Source: Hypsibius dujardini (lineage: Eukaryota; Tardigrada; Eutardigrada; Parachela; Hypsibiidae). From it: a stretch of 23,359 nucleotides of DNA. Shown piece after piece: positions 8,859-23,359 of this stretch (positions are counted from its first letter, which is position 1; every line of letters starts with the position of its first letter). The translations under genes and the position numbers were made by a program. The notes under the pieces are model-generated. The model searched no databases. It was given only the letters and a program-made list of their open reading frames with translations, and was not told the DNA's origin. Where the stretch lies: the NCBI GenBank assembly GCA_001579985.1, contig LRSR01013041.1:1-23359 (forward strand), given 5' to 3'.

Positions 8859-11800
8859 GAAACACAAGGAGAAACCGATTGGTCGCTAGATAGTCAGTTT
8901 AGATAGAAAAACATACGTCATCGCTGATCTTTTCCAGAAACGGTTCCAAATCCGCCTTGGCGCAATGCAAAAAGGACAGCGCCTTGGTCTCGTGCGCCAC
9001 CGCGGACAGCGTGACCAGCTCAATCGCCAACAGCACACTCAACTTCCGAGTCGGCACAAAGATGATGATCGGCTTGGTCGGACTGTGCCGCATGATGGCG
9101 TTGAAGACGGGCTTATTCATCGCCGCCAGTCGCGACGCATTGTGATTGATGTTGACGCCCTGCACGTGCAGCTCCAACGGCACGGGTCGCGTCTGCGGAT
9201 GGAAGTTGAAGGTGTTGGACGCAGTGGCACCCAGCCACGCCGCGGCGTCCTTCGCATTGGCCAGCGAGTGGGACAGGGCCACAATGCGAATGGGGGCCTT
9301 CTTCTGCTTCGGCAACTGGTCGGAGAGGTAGCGCATGCGAGAGCAGACCACCTCGACGGCGGGACCCTGTTCCCCACCAATGAGTTGCAGCTCGTCCACG
9401 ATGAAGAGGTTAACGGCACGGACGTTCTGTCGATGCTTCCAGCGTCGGGAGAGGATGTCCCAGTTTTCCGGATTGGAAACGATGATTTGGTTGCCGGCCA
9501 GGAGGCGGAGATCGCCGGCGGTGTCGCCGGTCAGGATGCAGACGTTTTTGCCCAGCTTCTTTTGAAACTTCTGCACCCACCCTTCGTATGTGATTTGGGC
9601 GATTTCCTGCGAGATCACACCACACAAACGGGTTCTTAGGAATCCACCCAAATCAAACGAGTCTAAACTCACCTGTAAAGGCGCCACATAGACAACCTTG
9701 GCATCGTCCGGGCTCTTGGCCAACAGCCGCAAGATGGCAAACTCCGCGCAGATTGTCTTCCCACTCCCGGTGGGCGCACCCACAAACGTATTGTCATCGG
9801 TGGTGTAGAGCGAATTGAAGACCTGCGTCTGGACGGCATTGAAAAAGGGGAACTGCTCCGCGTACAGCGCCTCAAACTCGGCATTCTGCAGCGCACGCAC
9901 AGGCAACGGCTGCAGATCCAACAGCTCCGTCGGCGGTGGATTCTTCTCCGGCAGAATCAAGTGCCGGAACGACACCGCCAGCTGGGTCTCCGAGCCGATC
10001 CACTTGTCCGACACCACGCGGATGAAGTACTGCGGCGGCACCGGCTCAAACATCGGCACGAAAAACTTCACCACATGCTCGTCCTCGGCAAACTGCTGCT
10101 TCAGCAGGAAGTACTCATTGTGGAGGATCACCTCGGAGTCGACGTCCTCGACGAAGATCCAGAAGCCCTGCGACTGGCCGTGCACGCCCTTCCGCTCGGG
10201 TGTGTCCGCGTCCCACTGGAAATCCGGTGTGATGGTCAATTCGACCTTCAGTGTCGATCGCGTGATGGGTTGAATGTGCGTGGAGAGCTCGAGTTTAGGG
10301 AACTGATGAATGTACTTGTGCAGCGTCTTCCCCAGCTTGGGAGCGCGGATCAGCTCGCCCAGTTCCTGCGGACCGAGGTCATACATCCGCTCCCAGGGGA
10401 AGGCTTTCTTCTCCAGCTTCCTGACAATCTCCTCGGGGAGCTTGGAGAACTGGCGCAGCGGCGACCGCGACTGCCACATACGACGGTCGACCATCTTGCA
10501 GAGCGCGAGAGTCTTCTCCGCGAGTTGCGCCCATCCGCGGTGGAGGACAATCTCGAAGATGGCACGAAGGAGACGCGACGCGGACTGGGTGATATAGACC
10601 ATGTCGGACATGAGGGAGAAGCCGTCGAGCTTGAGATTGGAGATGTAGGCCTGGAGGAGGACGTTGACTTTGGCGGAGGGCTCGTCGATGCCTTCCTTGA
10701 TGGGGATCGGAACGTGCTCGATGAGCTTCTGCAGTTCCAGCTTCTCCTCCTCGCGGACGGTCATGTGTCGGAACTCGCCGGACAGGGAGAATACGCGAAA
10801 GAGTTCAATCTCGCTGAGGGTCGGCTTGAGGAGTTGGTTGTAAGTAGCAATGGTCTCGTGGGTGCAGTAGAAGTAGGAAGCGATCCGACCGAGATCGGTA
10901 ACCTAAACACAGGAAGAAATTCAGAGCCCGAAAACAGAAGCCAGCTGATTGAAAATCGCATTATTCGGCTACGAATCAATCAATCAGCGCCCAGTTGCCA
11001 TAATAGCTTGACCAACTAATTCCCCAATGACGATGCCAATACAATATTCCCTCATTCTCCATCTGAAGGGACCAAAATCAGCTGAAACTAATTCTCACTG
11101 GAAGAATTCTTCAGAAAGAAAGACACCCAACAGACGCTACAAGGGTTTTGTGATAATATGGCCTACTGCAAGAGTTATCCGACATTTCAGCTACAGAGTC
11201 ATTCATCTGTCGAACAGACAGACCAACTAGCACCAACTGTACCGATGGAACTTCAAAACGTATGTTGACGACAATGTAATAGACGATCATTTTATTACCG
11301 GGCTTTCCATTTGAAACTTCGGTCTTACCTGCAGGTGGCCACTGCGTCGGTCATACTTGACCAGCTGACTCTTCTCCAGCTGAATCGCGGCGGTATGGAC
11401 AATATCCGCCCGAAACTGTTCCAGCCGCGGGTCCGACTCCTCCGACTCGGCGGGGATGCCGTAGAGCGTGGGATTCTTCATCATCCGCACGTAGAGGTAG
11501 GTGTAGCCCAGCCACTCCACCGCGTCCTTGGCGGTCTGAATGGTCCCGAGGACCAATTCGGCGTTCAGCAAATCCGCCACTTTACTCACCATCTGACTCT
11601 CCACCGGGAGCTGCTGATTCATCAGCGACAGGTAGAACTGCAGCTCCGAGTGGTTGGTGATGAGGATGCCCTCGCCCTTGGAGTCGTACTGGGGCCGACC
11701 GGCGCGACCCAGCATCTGCATCACGTCCAGCGCGCCCAACTCCGTCCAACGTCCCTTCTCGGGGGAGTAGATTTGCGTGCCTTTAATGATGACCGTGTGG

Positions 11801-14800
11801 GCGGGCAAGTTCACACCCCAAGCCAGCGTGGCCGTCGACACGAGGACTTTCACGTGGCCCTGGGCGAAGAGGTCTTCCGCGAGGAGACGGTCCAGGAGGT
11901 GCAAACCGGCGTGATGGATTGCAAAGCCGTAGGGCAGGAGATCCTTGAGATCCGAGTTCTGACAACGGAAAAGCGCGTGTCGTTTCAACAACACTGCACC
12001 GATTCACGGCTGGTTCGTCATTTTTTGTTACCTTAGATTCGTCCGCGCCTTCTTTGAGAATCTCCGTCGTCCCCGAGCCGTTCTGCACAAAGTGCGAAAT
12101 GGTGTCCTTCTCCAGGCAGGCGTCCCGCAGTGCCTTGGCGGTTTTTGCAGTTTCCTTCCGGGAATGAACGAAAATCAATACCTAAAAGTGTAGGATAAAG
12201 AATTGTGTACGTCATGGGGATCAGACGAGAACACGCGGGGACACTCTTCCGTTCGGATGTTATTTACCTGATTTCTCCCTGCATGCTCCATCACCTTCTC
12301 GTAGACAATGTCGTTCATCAGCTGGTACCGCTTGATGGCCTTCTTCTCCGTGATACCGATGTACTGCTGCTCCAACGGGACAGGGCGGAAACTGCAACAA
12401 TCAGCTCGATCAAGCAATCAATCTATCAATCAAGCAATCAATCGCCAGAGCCAATCAAGCAATCAATCGCCAATCGACAGAGCCAATCAAGCAATCAATT
12501 TCCAATCCATAATGCCAATCAAGCAATCGATTCCCAATCGATAACGCCAATCAAGCAATCAATCGCTTGAGGTGTGTCTGCTAGTTTTCATAACGAATCA
12601 ACCAATCAATCGCTCACGTGTTCCTTTCAGGAGAAGAATAAGCAATCAGGCAATCAAGTGATCGGTGACGTATTGTAAAGTACAGCGTCCACAATCAATC
12701 AATCAATGGAACGTAACGACCAGTGCATCAGTCTAGTTCATTTTAATTCACTTGGATTCCGCTTTCCACCCAAGAGCACGACAAATCAATTACCTGTTGT
12801 CAAAGTAGAATAACCCAGACTTGGTATTCACTCGCAGGAAGTGCGCCACATCCTGGTAATTGGGCAGCGTCGCGGAGAGTCCCACCAGTCGAATCTGCTT
12901 CTCCTGGGTCGCCTCCATCGTGCGGAGACTCCGAGCCACCAGTGCCTCCAGAATGGGCCCACGATCATCGTGGAGCAAGTGAATTTCGTCCTACAAATGC
13001 AGGGTGATGAAATTAGAAATAGGTTTAAAGAAAGACACGGAAGACACTGCAGCAAAGAAAAACTTACGAAGATCAAGAGGCGCACAAGCTGTGTGTACAA
13101 TCTTTCCCCAGAGCGTCGCGTAACAATGTCCCACTTCTCCGGAGTGCAGACCAGGACGTGCGTCCGCTCAATCTGCTCGCGAGACAACTGGTGATCGCCG
13201 GTCAACTCACTGACAGTCAAGTTGTAATCGGCGAGTCTCTGGCAAAGAAAAAGGGATCGTGTGAATGGGCCGCCCATGCGGACAATGGGCCGCCCACGCG
13301 CCCACGGAGGGGAAACGTACCGCACTGAAGCTCCGGACCATTTCCTGGACGAGTGAGCGCATGGGAGCGATGTAGACGCACTTGAACTCGTCCGCCCGGA
13401 TCGTTCCATCGGGATTCGTGTGGTCGTTGATGACACGCAGGATCGTCAGCAGCGCCACGTTGGTCTTACCGGCACCCTAAACAACCGAGCAGACGAAACG
13501 AGCAGACGTAACGAGAGAACTGTATTTAAAATCCTTTTCGGCGAACAGTTTCGGATCTTTTTAAGTCTTACGGTTGGAGCGCACAGCAGCAGATTCTCAT
13601 CCGATCCCAATGCGAACGGGCAGAGCCGGCTCTGAATCCGATTCAGCGTGCTGAATCCCTTGAACGCCTTCTGCGCGAACGCTGGTAGCGAATCGATCGC
13701 GACGAGTTTCTAAGAGGAAGAAGAAGATGGAGCTATCGAATAACGGACTCTTCCAATGGCACGGGCAAACTTGCCTCATCTTCGCCGAAGGATTTCGGCT
13801 TAACCGCCGGCACGTGCACTTCCTCATAGCCCTTGTTCTGCTTGCGGAAGCTTCCTTCCGGCAAATGGCACTTCTTGTTGGCCATGAAATGACTGCCCTG
13901 TTGGAATGACAAATCCGCCAGGTCGAGGACTTTCCGCATACCAGTCACCTGTCCAGCCACGTCCGCAGTGTCCTGGTCCACCTCCATGTCGATTTCGGCA
14001 GCGACGCGAGCTTTGCGGGCATCGATGCGACGCTGACGCTCCTCCTGGATCAGGTCCACCTCGTCGGGGCTGTCGAGGGCGCGGAGGATACCGACCAGGT
14101 CGGGGCTGGACTCCATCTCCTTCCGCACGGAGAGCTTCTCCTCTTCGGACTGCGCTGACTTCAGAACCGTGCACCAAAAGACTGAACAGAAGAAACACAA
14201 GTATGAAACAAAAAAATCCTAATTTACAGGAAAAAAAAGTGAGAAAAAGGAAGAGTGCTGACTCATTTTGCGGTGCTGCCGCAGGGTGCGAATGATATCG
14301 AAATGCTCCGTCCCCAGTAGGAGCACCAGCTTGTTTTCCACATCGCGATCGCTGGTCGCATTGCGCAGGATCTCGAGGATCTCCAACGCCTTGGCCTGGG
14401 ACTTGACCGGGTCGGTGTAGGAAGTGCGGGAGCGAACTGCGCGCTGCAGCCAATGCGAGTCGATGTCACGAGGGTGCAGTTCCTTTTTCGCGTTCAGGTT
14501 GGCAAGTGTGTCGTTTTCCGATCTCGCCAACTAAACGAATAAACGCCCTTGCCAATCGGCTCAGATCTTACATCTTTTCTTGCAATGCAAACTCACGTTA
14601 GCTCGCAAGGTGCTTTCAGCGACGTCCTCATCCTCCTCCTCCACTTCCTCACGCTCCAAGTCGTCCTCCTCGCGGATTTCACCGTGGATATCCTCGTCAC
14701 CCTCATCGTCGGACTCCTCGAACTGCACGTTCACCCCCACGGTCTCGTCCATTTCCTCGTCGTTATGGGTCGTGGGTGCTTCCGCCTGACCGCCGTAGTC

Positions 14801-15900
14801 GGTGATCTTCTTCCCGAGGTTGACCAGTGCGGCGAATCGTTCGTCCTTCAGGGACCCGATCAGCTCTTCGACCTCCTTCTTTCGATCTCTGTCCTTCATT
14901 TTGTCGTTTTTCAGCGTCTCCAGAATTTCATCGGCAGCGCCGCAGAGCACGTCCCGCGGCTGCAAAAAGGGAACAAGCGACAGTCAGCAATCAATCAATC
15001 AATCAATCGAAGGCTCATCACTCACCTGATCTCCAAGCGCGTCCTGGATAAAATTCAAGATCACTTCATAGGTCTGTCGGGTTTCGATAGTCTTCGGCCT
15101 GTACACCGCTCCCGTTTCCGCGTCCTGATTGGACGTCAAGACCGACGTGCCTTTTCGCAGGTGATCCTTGTGCTCGTTGTCGCGACGCTGACGCCTGTAA
15201 ATCAATGAAACGAGTTAAAAAGTTAAGCCCCAGTGAAAATAAAACACATTTTTCTAAATAGTTTCAGTCACTCACGATTTAACTGGGATAAACAAAACCG
15301 GAACCGTAACAGCTCAAATCAATCAATCAATTGAAGAATACTTGAGCTAATCATTCATAAGCAATTTATTAAACTAACTAGATGGCTTGATTGATGGATA
15401 AGCTTGAATCACAATCTACTGTAGTAATCAATCAATCAAGCGCGCAATCGGCCACATGTAACACTCCGCTTGATTGGTTGATTTAATTAAGCGTGCAATC
15501 GGCCAGATGCAACACTCCGCTTGATTGGTTGATTCAATCAATCGATGGTGGCCATTTTAAAACGACCAAACAACGGACCAGCCCGAACAACTGCCACGCC
15601 ACACAGCGAAAATGAACAACTTCTCTTACTTGACTCGTCTCTCATCCTGGTCGTTGGGCCGATTTCTCATCGCGCGATCGCCCATCTTGGTCCCGGTGAA
15701 TTTGCCCAACAGCGACTGAACTTCCCCGGTGGACTCATCCTTCGGCCGACGATCGATGAGGCTTCTGTCCGCTTGCAGCACCAAATTGGAATTCTGTCGG
15801 AAGAAATAAATTCACTATGCGTCACAATTAACGGACATCTTCTTTTTGGCCTTACAGCTTTGTATTCATACTGCTGACTGCGCGAGGCTTCGGTCGCCAT
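6170..15900 (-). CDS. SNRNP200: BRR2 / SNRNP200, U5 snRNP Ski2-like RNA helicase, complete
   Basis: Nineteen minus-strand exons: 15900-15856, 15793-15630, 15194-15026, 14959-14597, 14530-14263, 14181-13775, 13709-13572, 13476-13321, 13238-13068, 12990-12794, 12391-12268, 12181-12032, 11958-11329, 10902-9673, 9606-8917, 8255-7689, 7547-6838, 6566-6485, 6400-6170. They sum to 6492 nt, 2163 residues, and every junction keeps frame; human is 2136. BRR2 unwinds U4/U6 snRNA to activate the spliceosome in the nucleus. The N-terminus starts [15 protein letters not shown] and runs into an acidic region and PLUG/PWI-like part. Cassette 1 has Walker A APTGAGKT (K522), DEIH (628-631), LSATLPN and [12 protein letters not shown], then a Sec63 module. 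Cassette 2 has GAPTGSGKT (K1376), DELQ (1475-1478), a changed motif III ([11 protein letters not shown]) and GGFANRP, then a second Sec63 module ending GDKK. Cassette 1 looks catalytic and cassette 2 degenerate, as known for the family. One intron is GC-AG (13774-13710) and one is 66 nt and open in frame (9672-9607). Confidence 0.96.
6598..6803 (+). repeat. 19-bp minisatellite in BRR2 intron 17
   Basis: About ten copies of TTCAGGCAGTTCGCCTGGT with point variants fill most of the 271-nt intron between the last Sec63 coding exon and the penultimate exon. Within the unit, AGGCAGTTCGCCT contains the imperfect palindrome AGGC...GCCT. Open frames across it are artefacts of low stop-codon content. 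Confidence 0.92.
8390..8866 (+). repeat. Degenerate-to-pure (ACAG)n array, BRR2 intron 15
   Basis: The 661-nt intron between 8917 and 8255 contains a graded array. The left part (8390-8680) holds diverged CAGGCAGTCAGAT-type units; the right part (8690-8866) is nearly pure GACA/GGCA tetramers. On the BRR2 transcript this reads CUGU/CUGC. The gradient suggests an old degenerated tract with a younger expanded end next to the upstream exon. Confidence 0.9.
9607..9672 (-). other. 66-nt intron without stop codon, BRR2 intron 14
   Basis: The donor GTGAGT follows codons for VAPLQ and the acceptor TCGCAG precedes [10 protein letters not shown]. Alignment with known BRR2 proteins shows the 22 residues encoded between them are extra. 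The length is a multiple of three and the frame stays open, so retention would insert 22 residues after motif Ia of the C-terminal RecA1 domain without a frameshift. Confidence 0.85.
12400..12575 (+). repeat. CAAT/CAAG-rich repeats, BRR2 intron 10
   Basis: Irregular copies of CCAATCAAGCAATCAATC separated by short variable words (GCCAGAG, GACAGAG, CATAATG) inside the 402-nt intron 12392-12793. A further CAATCAATCAATCAATG run lies at about 12690. The same tetramer family underlies the 40-, 49- and 51-bp minisatellites elsewhere in the window. Confidence 0.8.
13710..13774 (-). other. GC-AG intron in BRR2
   Basis: The minus-strand donor is GAG|GCAAGT, the usual strong context for GC donors, and the acceptor is CTCTTAG. 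Joining GAG to AAACTC keeps the BRR2 frame (FGEDE then [11 protein letters not shown]), matching human FGSEE...VEKLPKYAQ. The nearby GT (GTTTGC) would break the phase. The intron is 65 nt long. Confidence 0.8.
15438..15539 (+). repeat. Two-copy 51-bp direct repeat, BRR2 intron 2
   Basis: Two adjacent copies of a 51-bp unit (AAGCGCGCAATCGGCCACAT, then AACACTCCGCTTGATTGG) with a few mismatches, flanked by CAATCAAT and TTGATTGA runs that could pair as inverted repeats. They lie within the 435-nt intron 15195-15629. Confidence 0.85.
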
Positions 15901-16410
15901 TTTGACGGCAGCTTTCGCAGAGGAAAATCACCCAAAATCAAGGTCGGTCAGGTTTTCAATGCGAAATGCAAAATCAAAAGATGAAATGTCTCAGATGCGG
16001 CACAGTAAACACTTTTGCCAGACTTTTAAAAACGGTCAAACGGCACGCAGAAATTCGGGACGTCGATGAGAAAAATGCGTTTGTGAAACGCTTCAATTCC
16101 CGTTCTGCAAATGGATATGGAGTTCGAACACTCAAGATGCCGTGTTCAGATATTACAGAACATCACAAGACTGGACCAATTAGGTTGTTCTGACGATTAA
16201 TCAGACGTGTTCTGTCTGTTCGGACTATTTATTAAACTTGTTCGAGTTATTTAGCAGACTTGTTCCGTTCCGAATAGGCTGGTTCGGATTATTTAACAGA
16301 GAAGGTCTGTTTTCGGATGATCTCTCTTTGTCCGACTGGCTCCAGTGTCGATAAACCAATCAATGCAAACAATAAGCTTGAATAACCTTAACCACCAGCA
16401 GCATCAAGTC
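15901..16410. other. BRR2 upstream region
   Basis: Flank upstream of the BRR2 start codon, expected to hold its 5' UTR and promoter. I saw no TATA box or other clear element. A degenerate direct repeat around 16185-16315 (words like TTGTTC, GGTTCGGATTATTTAACAGA) is visible. A small plus-strand open frame at 15966-16193 has no recognisable features and is not called a gene. Confidence 0.4.
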
Positions 16411-16416
16411 CTGGAA

Positions 16417-16758
16417 CTGGAACATGGAACAGGGAACAACAGAACATGGAACAGCAGGACATGGAACAGCAGGACATGGAACAGGGAACAACAGAACATG
16501 GAACATGGAACAGCAGGACAGGGAACAGCAGGACATGGAACATGGAACAGGGAACAACAGAACATGGAACAGCAGGACATGGAACAGGGAACAACAGAAC
16601 ATGGAACATGGAACAGCAGGACAGGGAACAGCAGGACATGGAACAGCAGGACAGGGAACAGCAGGACATGGAACAGGGAACAACAGAACATGGAACATGG
16701 AACAGCAGGACAGGGAACATGGAACATGGAACAGCAGAATATGGAACATGGAACTGGG
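16417..16758 (+). repeat. Higher-order minisatellite of GGAACA words, intergenic
   Basis: About 340 bp built from three short modules, CATGGAACA, GCAGGACATGGAACAG and GGGAACAACAGAA, shuffled in varying order. Several frames on both strands stay open throughout, which explains long spurious open frames here. It lies between the BRR2 5' end and the ATG2 3' end. Confidence 0.93.
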
Positions 16759-16814
16759 CATAAGCGATCACCGAACGAGACGATAGTCTGATACGTTCAT
16801 AACGGTTTACACAC

Positions 16815-16929
16815 ACGTGGCAAAAAATCTGCGCTGACTGAGTCAAGCCATAACACTCGTTGCATAGCTGTTGTACACAGGCCCCGAGTTGAAGTGCTTA
16901 ATTCGGTCAGGGCAAGGTTTTTGCCAGGT
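16815..16929. mobile_element. 115-bp foldback element, copy 2 (opposite orientation)
   Basis: Starts ACGTGGCAAAAA and ends TTTTTGCCAGGT (11 of 12 bases of the terminal inverted repeat conserved). Its reverse complement aligns along its length with 5589-5706, sharing CTGACCGAATTAAGCACTT, TGTGTACAACAG and ACGAGTGT. It lies just beyond the BRR2 5' region, so the two copies flank BRR2 as an inverted pair about 11.2 kb apart. Confidence 0.7.
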
Positions 16930-17095
16930 GCGCGGTACTGTTTTCTTGTATTTTTCCTTTGACTATCTACACTCACTACAGTATGTAAGACAAATCAACA
17001 GAAATAATTCCCACTGTGGCGCTGCGAGCACTAACATATAATGTATTGAAAATTAAAGGCAAAAACGCTCAGAGAATCCACGAACTCAAATTGGG

Positions 17096-23359
<6,264 letters not shown>

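Noticed and set aside
8613-8867. Cys/Leu/Ser/Val-rich open frames that look like a cysteine-rich secreted protein
   Set aside because: They are translations of the CTGT tetramer repeat; similar frames appear at every such array.
9961-11019. Plus-strand open frame of about 350 codons
   Set aside because: It is antisense to the large BRR2 exon 9673-10902 and continues into intron; the minus strand carries clear helicase and Sec63 sequence, so this is a shadow frame.
15966-16193. Small plus-strand open frame with a CxxC (MKCLRCG)
   Set aside because: A single CxxC with no partner, no family resemblance and no intron support. It lies in the BRR2 upstream region.
16345-16791. Open frames encoding Gly/Thr/Gln/His-rich or Cys/Pro/Phe-rich repeats
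   Set aside because: They result from the GGAACA array, which lacks stops in several frames on both strands. There is no splice or promoter context.
16838-16844. TGAGTCA (AP-1/Maf half-site-like) in foldback copy 2
   Set aside because: A single 7-mer not conserved in copy 1. No basis for a link to the nearby small Maf gene.

Overview
This is nuclear DNA of an animal, not a microbe. Four genes of conserved animal protein families are present, all broken by GT-AG introns (two use GC-AG). Their reading frames join in phase across nearly every junction I placed. Protein similarity says metazoan, probably a bilaterian invertebrate with fairly short introns (many 60-250 nt) and a genome rich in simple repeats. 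I cannot name the phylum from sequence alone.

Layout: (1) 92-2800, plus strand: 3' part of an ECT2/Pebble-type Rho guanine-nucleotide exchange factor (two BRCT domains, DH domain, basic tail). The expected PH domain is not visible. (2) 3812-4862, minus strand: a complete 130-residue small Maf bZIP transcription factor in four exons, with the start codon split by an intron. (3) 6170-15900, minus strand: a complete BRR2/SNRNP200 U5 snRNP helicase in 19 exons, about 2163 residues. (4) 17096 to the window end, minus strand: the last ~1080 residues of ATG2, the autophagy lipid-transfer protein, in about 19-20 exons. The three minus-strand genes lie head to tail (ATG2, BRR2, small Maf). ECT2 and small Maf converge.

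Intergenic and intronic DNA is packed with tandem repeats: (CTGT/ACAG)n arrays in at least six introns, plus minisatellites with 12, 19, 22, 40, 49 and 51-bp units. There are two families of short non-coding inverted-repeat elements. One ~118-bp foldback element occurs twice, in opposite orientation, bracketing the BRR2 gene. A 148-bp MITE-like element with 29-bp terminal inverted repeats sits next to the last splice donor of ATG2.

The genes serve separate cell functions (cytokinesis signalling, transcription, splicing, autophagy) and I see no sign that they form one pathway. I found no new multi-gene system. The most interesting points are the split start codon, the missing PH domain beside a repeat array, the inverted element pair around BRR2, phase-supported GC-AG introns, and short introns that stay open in frame. 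No tRNA, rRNA or CRISPR array was recognised.
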